A stretch of 36,135 bases of DNA from Bacteroidaceae bacterium (GTDB lineage: Bacteria; Bacteroidota; Bacteroidia; Bacteroidales; Bacteroidaceae), in contig JAFSKK010000025.1 of NCBI GenBank assembly GCA_017448965.1, positions 1 through 36,135 on the forward strand. The letters run 5' to 3'. Position 1 is the stretch's first letter; every line of letters begins with the position of its first letter. Below, piece after piece: positions 26,278 through 33,646 of the stretch. The notes beneath the pieces were generated by a model that was not told the DNA's origin, searched no databases, and saw only the letters and a list, made by a program, of their open reading frames with translations. The translations under genes and the position numbers were made by a program.

Positions 26278-26278
26278 G
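26149..26278 (+). repeat. variable region VR1
   Basis: 130 bp aligning without gaps to the template repeat 28947-29076. It differs at about 33 positions, of which about 18 are template adenines and 15 are not, so it has drifted beyond mutagenic homing and is not a recent copy of this template. The 3' part CTTGGGCTGCGCC is retained. Confidence 0.85.
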
Positions 26279-26374
26279 TTTCACAACCCTTCCAAAAGAT
26301 GACTTCTTGCCTCAAATGAGGGTGTGATTACACATTTTGTTGTAACACATTCTGTGTGATCAAGAAAAAGATTG

Positions 26375-26382
26375 TATCTTTG
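26375..26382 (+). promoter_or_regulatory. -7 element of DGR target gene 2
   Basis: TATCTTTG followed by TGGCAGAAAAACTAAA, matching the target gene 1 promoter. It lies 28 bases before the ATG at 26410. Confidence 0.65.
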
Positions 26383-26409
26383 TGGCAGAAAAACTAAAAA
26401 AGGAAAACT

Positions 26410-27321
26410 ATGAAACAGAAACTTTTGTTATTCTTGTTATGCTGCATCTGCACCGTTGGTGCGGCTGCACAAGGTATCATCACGCGGCAGAAACCGACCA
26501 CGCAGCAGCAGACACAGCGCAAACCGAAGACCACCACGCAATCAAAGCCGAAGCCTCGGTCGAACACGCCAACCCAAACGAGACCGCAGTCGCAGCCAGC
26601 TCAAGGCTCGTCATCCTCTCAGGGCGGCAACAAGACCTTCACCGCCAACGGTGTGTCGTTCACGATGATCTATGTGCAGGGCGGCACGTTCACCATGGGT
26701 GCCACCAGCGAGCAGGGCAGTGATGTGGAAAGCGACGAGAAACCAGCCCACTCGGTTACCCTGAGTAGTTATTATATCGGAGAAACCGAAGTGACGCAGG
26801 CTCTTTGGCAGGCGGTGATGGGAAGCAATCCATCCAACTTCACGGGTGACAGCCGTTTACCTGTGGAGCAAGTGAGCTGGGAGGACTGTCAAACCTTCAT
26901 CAGTCGTCTTAACTCCTTGACTGGTCAACATTTCCGTCTGCCAACTGAGGCACAGTGGGAGTTTGCCGCCAGAGGAGGCAACAGGAGCCGTGGCTACAAA
27001 TACAGTGGCAGCAACGACATTGGTTCTGTGGCGTGGTATACAGACAATAGTGGTTCCAAGACTCATCCAGTAAAGACCAAATCGCCCAACGAGTTAGGCA
27101 TCTACGACATGAGTGGGAATGTGTGGGAATGGTGTCAGGACTGGTATGGCGATTACAGCAGCAGTTCGCTGACCAACCCTACAGGCGCATCCAGTGGGTC
27201 TTACCGCGTGATCCGTGGTGGCAGCTGGAACTACATCGCAAGGTCTTGCCGCTCGTCGAATCGTTACAACTTCACCCCGTCGTTCCGCAACAACAACCTT
27301 GGGCTGCGCCTTGCCCTCTGA
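26410..27321 (+). CDS. DGR target gene 2: secreted FGE/SUMF1-like (C-type lectin fold) variable protein
   Basis: 303 aa. A signal peptide (about 1-21, ending VGAAAQG) leads to a Gln/Thr/Pro/Lys-rich linker (22-75) and an FGE-sulfatase-like domain (about 85-303). Landmarks are GGTFTMGATSEQ, LPTEAQWEFAARGG, NVWEWCQDWY and RGGSWN. This fold is a common scaffold for DGR variable proteins, where the last residues form the ligand face. Diversified codons lie in the last 43 residues (27193-27322). The catalytic Cys pair of true formylglycine-generating enzymes is not evident, so it is a binder, not an oxidase. Its ligand is unknown. It is expected in the periplasm or on the surface. Confidence 0.93.
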   Translation: MKQKLLLFLLCCICTVGAAAQGIITRQKPTTQQQTQRKPKTTTQSKPKPRSNTPTQTRPQSQPAQGSSSSQGGNKTFTANGVSFTMIYVQGGTFTMGATSEQGSDVESDEKPAHSVTLSSYYIGETEVTQALWQAVMGSNPSNFTGDSRLPVEQVSWEDCQTFISRLNSLTGQHFRLPTEAQWEFAARGGNRSRGYKYSGSNDIGSVAWYTDNSGSKTHPVKTKSPNELGIYDMSGNVWEWCQDWYGDYSSSSLTNPTGASSGSYRVIRGGSWNYIARSCRSSNRYNFTPSFRNNNLGLRLAL

Positions 27322-27322
27322 G
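27193..27322 (+). repeat. variable region VR2
   Basis: 130 bp matching the template repeat with 12 differences. Ten are A to T, one is A to C, and one (27246, C to T) is not at an adenine. Affected codons are mostly AAC in the template, giving Tyr, Ile, Ser and Phe. It ends one base past the stop codon. The 3' 25 bases are identical to the template and act as the probable homing site. Confidence 0.95.
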
Positions 27323-27328
27323 TTATAC

Positions 27329-27457
27329 AACCCTTACATAAGGGGTTCTAAGCTCGGTGACAGCATGCAGACACAGCGGAGCATGGGCAAGACGGAGTAA
27401 GCCCATGCAACGATGTGGATGAATGATGGAGCATTCATTATACCGGCGTAAGCCGGT
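27329..27457. repeat. four successive hairpins between VR2 and the HRDC gene
   Basis: AACCCTTA/TAAGGGGTT (27329-27347, one bulge), GCATGGGC/GCCCATGC (27381-27408), ATGAATG/CATTCAT (27419-27438) and ACCGGC-GTAA-GCCGGT (27442-27457, GNRA loop). In the phage BPP-1 DGR a GC-rich hairpin just after VR is needed in the DNA target for homing. Here the cluster may do that, or act on the RNA. Confidence 0.7.
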
Positions 27458-27476
27458 CGAAAAATATTTTGTCAAC

Positions 27477-27977
27477 ATGCAAATCAGGATATTTACTATT
27501 CCTCTCTTGGGCGACGAACAAGGCCTAAGTGAACTGAACCACTTCTTGCGAGCGAACAAGGTGATAGACATCAGAAAAGAATTGGCACAATCGGGTGGCA
27601 GTGCTTTCTGGACGTTCTGCATCACCTATATGCTCAGCTCACATTCCGCGGCTGATGCTGCTCCTGCATCGACCACTCGCCCCAGCAAGGTGGACTACAA
27701 GGAAGTGCTGGACGAAACCACGTTCGCCCGTTTTGCCAGAATGCGCAAACTGCGCAAGCAGATAGCGGAGAGCGAGGCGGTGCCAGCATACGCAGTCTTT
27801 ACCGATGCCGAACTGGCTGAAATGGCCAAACTGGAAGTGCTGGACACAGCCAACATGTTGAAGATTCCGGGCATCGGAAAGAAGAAAGTGGAGAAATACG
27901 GAAACGCCTTTTGCTTGACTGACTATACACTACTGGATGATGAAGAGAGTGGGAAATCTGACGGAACGGATCGCTGA
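27477..27977 (+). CDS. DGR accessory protein with HRDC domain
   Basis: 166 aa from ATG 27477; a longer frame from 27423 would put the hairpins inside the coding region. The N-terminal 55 residues (IFTIPLLGDEQGLSELNHFLRANKV) form the conserved alpha/beta module I associate with Bacteroidetes DGR accessory proteins. The C-terminal part (about 84-148) is an HRDC domain with VFTDAELAEMA and LKIPGIGKKKVEKYG, which binds nucleic acid. It stands where Avd stands in other DGRs. It overlaps the RT gene by 41 bases. Confidence 0.85.
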   Translation: MQIRIFTIPLLGDEQGLSELNHFLRANKVIDIRKELAQSGGSAFWTFCITYMLSSHSAADAAPASTTRPSKVDYKEVLDETTFARFARMRKLRKQIAESEAVPAYAVFTDAELAEMAKLEVLDTANMLKIPGIGKKKVEKYGNAFCLTDYTLLDDEESGKSDGTDR

Positions 27978-28965
27978 GCTGGACAATCTCTATCTGGCAT
28001 TCGCCAAGGCATGCAGAGGAAAGCAACGGAAACGCGAAGTGCAGGACTTCAGAGAACACTTCGATGAGAACATGTCGAAACTGAGAAGTGAGATACTCTC
28101 GGGAGACATCCAGGTGGGGCAATACCATTATTTCACCATCCGCGACCCCAAGGAGCGCATTATCTGTGCGGCTCCGTTTCGTGAAAGGGTTTTGCATCAT
28201 GCCATCATGAACGTGTGTCACGAACACTTTGACCGCAGCCTCATAGACACCACTTACGCGACTCGTCCAGACAAGGGCGTGTATGCCGCCATCGACAAAG
28301 CGGTGTGTGCTGCCAGCCGCTATGAGTGGATGGTAAAGCTCGATTTCCGTAAGTACTACGACTCCATCAACCATATCGTGCTAAAGCAACTGCTGGAAAG
28401 AAAGTTCAAGGATAAGACCCTGCTCCGCCTGTTCTTTCGTATCATCGACAGTTATCATGCTGAAACAGATGTGGGACTGCCCATTGGCAACCTGACCAGT
28501 CAGTACTTCGCAAATCTCTACCTGTCGGACTTCGATCATCGAGCCAAGGAGGTCTTGCGCGTACCTATATATATAAGGTATATGGACGACATCCTTATGG
28601 CTGGGAACAATAAGCGTGAACTGATGGAAAGTGTCAGAGAGATGGAGGCTTTCGCTCTATCGAAGTTCTGCCTGACGCTGAAACCGCCTATCTGCCATAA
28701 GTCGAAAGATGGGGTGGTGTTCTTGGGATATCGAGTGCTCCCCCACCACTATCTGCTGGCAGGAAGGAGCAAGCGGAGGTTCAGGACAAAGATGATAGCC
28801 TATGGGCACCGGCTGCATGAAGGGGTATGGGAAGAACAGACCTATCAGGAACATATACTGCCGCTGTTGGCCTACGTGCAACATGCCGACTGCAAGGAGT
28901 TCAGACGGTCGTGTGTGTCAATCATAGAAAAAGGTGACAATCGAAGAGTGGGTCTAACCGCGTGA
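27937..28965 (+). CDS. DGR reverse transcriptase
   Basis: 342 aa, start at ATG 27937 or 27940, overlapping the accessory gene. Palm motifs are visible: KLDFRKYYDSI (Asp136), GLPIGNLTSQYFANLYL (180-196) and YMDD (215-218). It lacks the maturase and endonuclease domains of group II intron RTs. It makes cDNA from the template RNA with errors at adenines. Its stop codon at 28963-28965 lies inside the template repeat, so the gene and template share one transcript. Confidence 0.95.
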   Translation: MMKRVGNLTERIAELDNLYLAFAKACRGKQRKREVQDFREHFDENMSKLRSEILSGDIQVGQYHYFTIRDPKERIICAAPFRERVLHHAIMNVCHEHFDRSLIDTTYATRPDKGVYAAIDKAVCAASRYEWMVKLDFRKYYDSINHIVLKQLLERKFKDKTLLRLFFRIIDSYHAETDVGLPIGNLTSQYFANLYLSDFDHRAKEVLRVPIYIRYMDDILMAGNNKRELMESVREMEAFALSKFCLTLKPPICHKSKDGVVFLGYRVLPHHYLLAGRSKRRFRTKMIAYGHRLHEGVWEEQTYQEHILPLLAYVQHADCKEFRRSCVSIIEKGDNRRVGLTA

Positions 28966-29076
28966 ACCGTGGTGGCAGCTGGAACAACAACGCAAGGAAC
29001 TGCCGCTCGTCGAATCGTAACAACAACACCCCGTCGAACCGCAACAACAACCTTGGGCTGCGCCTTGCCCTCTGAG
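28947..29076 (+). repeat. template repeat (TR) of the DGR
   Basis: 130 bp. If read in the VR frame it is full of AAC (Asn) codons: 12 of 35 codons before the constant tail, which is how DGR templates permit changes to many amino acids. The first 19 bases overlap the 3' end of the RT gene. Bases after it (CTTAGAAC) diverge from those after VR2 (TTATACAA), fixing the boundary. Confidence 0.96.
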
Positions 29077-29140
29077 CTTAGAACACCTTCTGTGAGTGGA
29101 TGCTCGCTTTTAGTAAGGGTTGTAAACAGATTGTCATCTT

Positions 29141-29165
29141 GGACAGAACATCATTATTCCTGTCC
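29141..29165. repeat. hairpin GGACAG / CTGTCC downstream of the template repeat
   Basis: Six-base arms with a 13-base loop, about 65 bases after the template. It may belong to the structured 3' part of the template RNA that DGR reverse transcriptases need for priming. Confidence 0.4.
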
Positions 29166-29207
29166 GAAACCGCGCCTCCGTCCTTTCTTAAGGTTGGGTG
29201 GCAAAAG

Positions 29208-29267
29208 AAACAGACCTTAGTAGTTTCTTGGATGAGAAACCGAACAGGTCTGTTTCCTTTAGTTTTT
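29208..29267. terminator. terminator closing the DGR transcript, possibly bidirectional
   Basis: AAACAGACCT (29208-29217) pairs with AGGTCTGTTT (29246-29255), followed by a T-rich tail on the plus strand. The convergent kinase gene ends at 29293, so the same hairpin may stop its transcript. This gives a DGR template RNA reaching about 180 bases past TR. Confidence 0.8.
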
Positions 29268-29292
29268 TCTTACAGGAGGTTGTGATTACACA

Positions 29293-30840
29293 TCACATCT
29301 CTTTTCCGTCCACCACATCGGCATCCTTTGTGCCTTTGCTGTTGTACCAAGTGCCATCCCAAGGAGAACCTGATTTGAACGTGCCCTTGAAGTAGCTGCC
29401 GTCGGAGAGGGTGTAGGTGCCTTCTTTGTAGAAACCACCATCAAATGTGCCCTCGAACTTGTCGCCGGAGGTGAAGGTGAGTGTACCTTTGCCTGTGCAG
29501 AGACCTTGTTCAAAGTGACCCACATAGGTGGCAGCAGGAACATTGCCATACTTGGCGAATTGGGCAGTACCTTCTCCCTGAGGCATCTCGTTCTCATCCA
29601 CATCGCCCGTGTAGGTGTAGGAACGCATGTTTTCAGGGCCGCTCGATACAGTGACTTCTTGGTCGGTGACGGCAATGGTCGGAAGGGTGTCCGCTGCCAG
29701 GGTGTCACTCGCCAGAGTCTCAGACTTCCCGCTACATTGCGATTGGCTCAGTACCATCACACCACCTCCAACACAAATCGCTGCCAAGGCAACCAACAGG
29801 TAAGTCACCGTTTTCTTGCTGCCACCCACCTTCTTCGGGGTAGGTGGAGGAGCGGGTGGTGTCTGGCCTTTCTTCTTCTTCAGCAACGTCTCGTCCTCCT
29901 CTTTCTTTGGTTCCGACGGCTTAGGCTGTTGCGGTTGCTCGGGCACCTCCATCAGGAACTGCTTCACGTCAGCCACGCTTTGTGGGCGCATCTTTCTGTT
30001 CGGCTTCATCAGCCAGAAGATGAGGTCGCGTGTCTTCTTCGAGATGGTGGCAGGCATGGGTAATGCTGCCTCAGCATCCTCGTCGATGTCGGATGGTGAT
30101 GGCGGCTGCTTTTTTGTCAGCAGGTTATACATGGTGGCACCCAGTGCATAGAGGTCTGTCCAGGGACCAAACTTCTCCATGTTCTGCTCCATCTGTTCAG
30201 AAGGCGCATACCCAGGCGTGTAAGCCAATGCCGACGAAGTGGAGAGCGAGTTGCCATCCTTGTTGCGCAACTGCTTGCTGGCACCGAAGTCGATGAGCAG
30301 GGCGTTGCCCTTGCGGTCGAGCATGATGTTGGCAGGTTTGAGGTCGAGATGCCAGATGCCCTCGGCATGCACCGTTTCCAGCGCGTCGAGCACCTGTGGC
30401 AGAATGAGCATCAACTCCTGTTCAGCCATCGGCTTATCGGTGCGCTTCATGCGTTGCGAAAGGCTCTCGCCATCCACCAAATCCATCACATAGTAAGAGG
30501 TACCGTTCTCGTCGAAGAGGTCGTGCACACGGATGATGTGGGGATTGACCAACTTGCGCAAACGGCGTGCCTCCCTTCGGAACTTCTCCTGCTGGGCAGC
30601 AAACGTGCGCTGGTTTTCCGTCAGGCTGATGGAGACGTTCGCATTGTCCTCACCTCGTCCGCACACACCCTTGATAAACAGTTCCTTGATGGCCACTCGT
30701 TCATCGAAAGCGGTGTCGATGGCCACATAGGTGTTGCCAAAACCGCCCGATGAAAGGTGGCGTTCAATCTTGTATTTTCCATTCGACAGCTCAGTTCCTA
30801 CCTGTAGCATGCCTTCTCTTTCCTGATTCTGTTCGTTCAT
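29293..30840 (-). CDS. membrane Ser/Thr protein kinase with extracytoplasmic MORN repeats
   Basis: 515 aa. The Hanks-type kinase domain (about 20-285) shows a Gly loop (SSGGFGNTYVAID), VAIKE (Lys52), HLDLKPANIML (Asp166) and DFG (184-186). HLD in place of HRD makes it a non-RD kinase, perhaps not needing activation-loop phosphorylation. A Pro/Lys-rich linker leads to one transmembrane helix (about 347-368), then four or so MORN repeats near the C-terminus (GEGTAQF, GKGTLTFTSGDKFEGTF, GTYTLSDGSYFKGTF). The repeats may sense or anchor outside the membrane. Its ATG overlaps the PP2C stop (ATGA, 30837-30840). Likely partners are the FHA proteins here and at 23320. Confidence 0.93.
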   Translation of the reverse strand: MNEQNQEREGMLQVGTELSNGKYKIERHLSSGGFGNTYVAIDTAFDERVAIKELFIKGVCGRGEDNANVSISLTENQRTFAAQQEKFRREARRLRKLVNPHIIRVHDLFDENGTSYYVMDLVDGESLSQRMKRTDKPMAEQELMLILPQVLDALETVHAEGIWHLDLKPANIMLDRKGNALLIDFGASKQLRNKDGNSLSTSSALAYTPGYAPSEQMEQNMEKFGPWTDLYALGATMYNLLTKKQPPSPSDIDEDAEAALPMPATISKKTRDLIFWLMKPNRKMRPQSVADVKQFLMEVPEQPQQPKPSEPKKEEDETLLKKKKGQTPPAPPPTPKKVGGSKKTVTYLLVALAAICVGGGVMVLSQSQCSGKSETLASDTLAADTLPTIAVTDQEVTVSSGPENMRSYTYTGDVDENEMPQGEGTAQFAKYGNVPAATYVGHFEQGLCTGKGTLTFTSGDKFEGTFDGGFYKEGTYTLSDGSYFKGTFKSGSPWDGTWYNSKGTKDADVVDGKEM

Positions 30841-31913
30841 GGTTCCTCTTTTCCTTTTGTCCGTTGAATGGGGCCCTGCACTTTGGTACCATCCTCGTTC
30901 TTCTTCTCCACCTGTTCCGTCTGTTCGATCGACTGTCCGATGGTAGGAAGGTGGTCAAACACTGGGTTCTTCAACACGAAGAAGTACAGCAGGGTCAGGA
31001 CCACAGCCAATCCGACCAGAATGGACAGGATGACATAGAGCAGACGGGACGATTTCTTCGGTTGTGGTGACATGGTCAGAGTGGGGTCGAGGGTGACGGA
31101 CTCCTTGGCACTTTCGTCCATCTTCTCCACCGCCACCATCTCTATCCCTTCCACATCTTCCACTTCAAATGCGTAGCAGGAGTGGTTGTCACGCGTTCCA
31201 CGCTTGGCACACTCAGCCTTCAGCATGTCGAGCCTTTGCTGCAAGGGCTGATTTGTCAGCAGGATGGCGGACAGGTCAGGATTCTCAATCTGTTCCACGA
31301 TGCCGTCGCAGCAAAGGAAGAAGAGGTCGCCTTGCCGCACGTCGGTGAGCACCTTGAACGTGGCCTTTGAGGGATATTCCTGATGAGGCATCACCGCACG
31401 GGTGATGACGTTCTTCTGGTCGAAGTTGCGTGCTCCCTCCTCGTCCAGTTCGCCAGCGGCAATGAGGTCGTTGAGCAGGGAGTGGTCGTGCGTCTGGAAC
31501 ACCACCCCCTTGCCTCGACGCATCTGATACACACGGCTGTCGCCGATGTGTGCCACCAGAATGCCGTCCGTGCAGAGTGCCAGGAAGGTGAGCGTGGTGC
31601 CCATCTTGCGGATGGAATCAGAGGACTGATCCAGTTTGTCGAGTTCCTGATAAGCCGTTGCCAACGCCTGCTCAAACAGGGTGCGTGTCTCGGCAGCGCT
31701 GTGCACGGGATGACTTTCCATCAACTGACCGATGGTGTCTGCCACACAGGAACTGGCCACCTCGCCATGTTCGTGACCACCCATGCCGTCGCACACAAGG
31801 AGCACATGACTTTGGGCGCTGGCCTGTCCCTCATGGGGATATAGCGAGTCCTCCTGATTGGGCTTCTTGCCCAGTTCGGAGAAACATAGCGGTTTTCTAA
31901 TCCTGATATTCAT
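30837..31913 (-). CDS. PP2C-type Ser/Thr phosphatase with C-terminal membrane helix
   Basis: 358 aa. Metal-binding motifs are NQEDS (Asp22), CDGMGGHEHGE (Asp42), HIGDSRVYQ and a terminal RDNHSCYAF. A transmembrane helix (about 296-318) is followed by a short tail. It should reverse the phosphorylation made by the coupled kinase. The start overlaps the FHA gene by 17 bases, and the stop overlaps the kinase start by four. Confidence 0.93.
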   Translation of the reverse strand: MNIRIRKPLCFSELGKKPNQEDSLYPHEGQASAQSHVLLVCDGMGGHEHGEVASSCVADTIGQLMESHPVHSAAETRTLFEQALATAYQELDKLDQSSDSIRKMGTTLTFLALCTDGILVAHIGDSRVYQMRRGKGVVFQTHDHSLLNDLIAAGELDEEGARNFDQKNVITRAVMPHQEYPSKATFKVLTDVRQGDLFFLCCDGIVEQIENPDLSAILLTNQPLQQRLDMLKAECAKRGTRDNHSCYAFEVEDVEGIEMVAVEKMDESAKESVTLDPTLTMSPQPKKSSRLLYVILSILVGLAVVLTLLYFFVLKNPVFDHLPTIGQSIEQTEQVEKKNEDGTKVQGPIQRTKGKEEP

Positions 31914-32340
31914 TCGCCAAATACATTTTTTGTCCGCCCATTTGCAGACAGTCGTTGATGTTCAGATAAACGATGTCGTTCTCAATCAGTTCCACTCCTC
32001 TCAGCGAAGTGGGGTTTTTTCCATGCTCCTCAAAGGTGCAGCGGATGCCTGTCGGTTGACAGGAGAGTTCCACCACCGCATGCTTGCGGCTCATGTAACG
32101 GCTATCGTCGGGAATCTGCACTTCAGCGTCGCTGCCCTCTTTCTGGCGGCCAATCCATTGTCGGCCAAAGTGCAGTTGATAGTTCTTCACGCCCACCTTG
32201 AGGCTGTAGCGTGGCAGGTAGTCGCCAATCTTCTGTTTGGAGTGGCAGTGGGGGCATTCGGCCGTTTTCTCCTCCAGCCCCTGTGCCGACTCAACTTGTA
32301 TCACGCCCTTGCAGGAAGGGCACTTCAATGAGATTTTCAT
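31897..32340 (-). CDS. zinc-ribbon/FHA protein
   Basis: 147 aa, soluble. N-terminal zinc ribbon CPSCKG and CPHCHSK (about 7-33), then an FHA domain: WIGRQKEGSDAEVQIPD, SRYMSRKHAVVEL and LIENDIVYLNI. The phosphothreonine-binding Arg and Ser-Arg-Lys-His residues are conserved, so it should read kinase products. It mirrors the protein at 23320, where the same two domains are in the opposite order and joined by membrane helices. Confidence 0.9.
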   Translation of the reverse strand: MKISLKCPSCKGVIQVESAQGLEEKTAECPHCHSKQKIGDYLPRYSLKVGVKNYQLHFGRQWIGRQKEGSDAEVQIPDDSRYMSRKHAVVELSCQPTGIRCTFEEHGKNPTSLRGVELIENDIVYLNINDCLQMGGQKMYLANEYQD

Positions 32341-32368
32341 GATGCGTCAAGCGATTCTGTGTGAGAAA

Positions 32369-33406
32369 CTACACATCATAGATGGTGATGTCTTCGTCGT
32401 TCGAATAGTCAGGCAACTCATTGTTGCTGGCCAAGTCGGTGCTCACGTCGTCGACCGTAGGCATGGAGATGTGGGAGTCTGTCACCACTTCCGTCTCGTC
32501 GGCACTGAAGTCGCCATCGTGATTGACATCTACGGAAAGGACATCCACTTCGCCATTCTGATCCACATCTATGAGCAGCGCAGCCGTATTGTCCACGGTC
32601 ACCACGGCCACATCGACAGTGGTGCCGTCCATGTCCACATCGTTCTGCACAGCCACCACCTGCATCTCAGAAGAAGCGGGCGTCACCTCCACCTCTGTGT
32701 TGGCAGGAGTCACGGCCACCTCTGTCTCCACCATGTGGTCGGCCAGGTTGGTCATGGTCAAGCCCTGTCCCTCGGTGTGCACCACTTCGCCCTCGTCAAT
32801 CTCGCTGTTGTCGTTCAGGTCGACCACATAGCCCTGCACATTGCCGTGACCGTCGTCCAGGAAGACTGCCTCATGGCCGTTCACCGTACCGCTGGCCACA
32901 TGCACCATGTCGCCATCGTCGGTCTCGTTGGTCTCGATGCTCGAGATTCTCACGTCGTTCTCACGGTAGAATGCAGGCTCTTCCGTTCCCGTGGTGTGGG
33001 TGTTGGAAGCATAGTGGATGTTGGGGTCTTGTCTGTGTTCGGGTTCTGGATGATGCTCAGGCTTGGGAGCAGGTGCAGGTTCTGGCTCAGGCTCCTTGGT
33101 GTGTTCATCAGCCTGTTGTGCTGCGGCTTCCTGTGCAGCTGCTGCGGTTTCTTCTTCAGGAGTGGTGGTCTCTTCCTCGTTCGCTGGAGTAGTCACGGCC
33201 TGTGCCTGGAGTTCTTCCTCAGGATCGAACATGCCGGCAGCGTAGGCAGCAGCGGCACCTGTACCAACGGCAGCAGCGGCACCAGCCACTCCCCCAGCGG
33301 CAAAAGCGGCCACCTTCTTCAAAGTTTCATTGCTGTTGTTCTGAGCCTTGTTGGGTTGAGCGGCGTTTCTTGCACCCACAACCGTGTCTTCATTGTTCGG
33401 ATACAT
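32369..33406 (-). CDS. acidic EF-hand-like protein with Ala/Gly hydrophobic segment
   Basis: About 345 aa from ATG 33406; the frame is open to 33481, but the promoter -7 element at 33448-33455 lies inside that extension. A short N-terminus with Asn and Gln is followed by an Ala/Gly-rich hydrophobic segment (about 35-60), a Glu/Pro/Ala-rich linker, and a C-terminal half with calcium-loop-like Asp repeats (DLNDNSEIDEGE, DVDQNGEVDVLSVDVNHDGD, FSADE). Family unknown to me. It is first in the FHA-PP2C-kinase operon and may be the kinase substrate or a surface component. Its low-complexity N-terminal half holds several Thr residues flanked by acids. Confidence 0.75.
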   Translation of the reverse strand: MYPNNEDTVVGARNAAQPNKAQNNSNETLKKVAAFAAGGVAGAAAAVGTGAAAAYAAGMFDPEEELQAQAVTTPANEEETTTPEEETAAAAQEAAAQQADEHTKEPEPEPAPAPKPEHHPEPEHRQDPNIHYASNTHTTGTEEPAFYRENDVRISSIETNETDDGDMVHVASGTVNGHEAVFLDDGHGNVQGYVVDLNDNSEIDEGEVVHTEGQGLTMTNLADHMVETEVAVTPANTEVEVTPASSEMQVVAVQNDVDMDGTTVDVAVVTVDNTAALLIDVDQNGEVDVLSVDVNHDGDFSADETEVVTDSHISMPTVDDVSTDLASNNELPDYSNDEDITIYDV

Positions 33407-33447
33407 AATTCTATAGGTTTTAGAGGTTAATGAATTTATTTGTCTGG

Positions 33448-33455
33448 TGCAAAGG
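33448..33455 (-). promoter_or_regulatory. -7 element of the kinase-signalling operon
   Basis: TACCTTTG on the minus strand followed by CACC, 42 bases before the ATG at 33406. It decides the start of the first gene. Confidence 0.65.
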
Positions 33456-33544
33456 TACAACACCTCATTCGCTTTTTCCAAATATTTTTTGCCTCATTGG
33501 ACAAACACCCCTCCTCACGTGACAAAACCCTCGTTTGAAAGAAG

Positions 33545-33629
33545 AAACCATCTTTTACATCTTTTCCATCCAGCACGAAGTGTGATGTTCTTTATTCAAC
33601 AAAGATTCAAAAGATATAAAAGATGGTTT
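33545..33629. repeat. 21-bp inverted repeat downstream of the acyltransferase gene
   Basis: Arms at 33545-33565 and 33609-33629 match at 20 of 21 positions (AAACCATCTTTTACATCTTT and its complement), with a 43-base loop. It ends 18 bases after the acyltransferase stop and may be its terminator, or a small MITE-like repeat. Confidence 0.7.
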
Positions 33630-33646
33630 CTGAGTCGTCTGCAGAA

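Larger units (their letters stand above)
25303..29076 (+). mobile_element. diversity-generating retroelement (DGR)
   Basis: All parts are visible in order on the plus strand: target gene 1 (frameshifted) with VR1, target gene 2 with VR2, an HRDC accessory gene, a reverse transcriptase, and an adenine-rich template repeat (TR) overlapping the RT stop. TR and VR2 differ at 12 of 130 positions, 11 of them template adenines, the fingerprint of adenine mutagenesis. The 3' ends of VR and TR share the GC-rich GGGCTGCGCCTTGCCCTCTG that would act as the homing initiation site. DGRs are not self-mobile; the type label is used for want of a better one. Confidence 0.95.

Noticed and set aside
27937-28965. 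Group II intron or retron reverse transcriptase
   Set aside because: No maturase or endonuclease domain, no intron or msr/msd structure, and the adjacent TR/VR pair with adenine-specific differences identifies a DGR.
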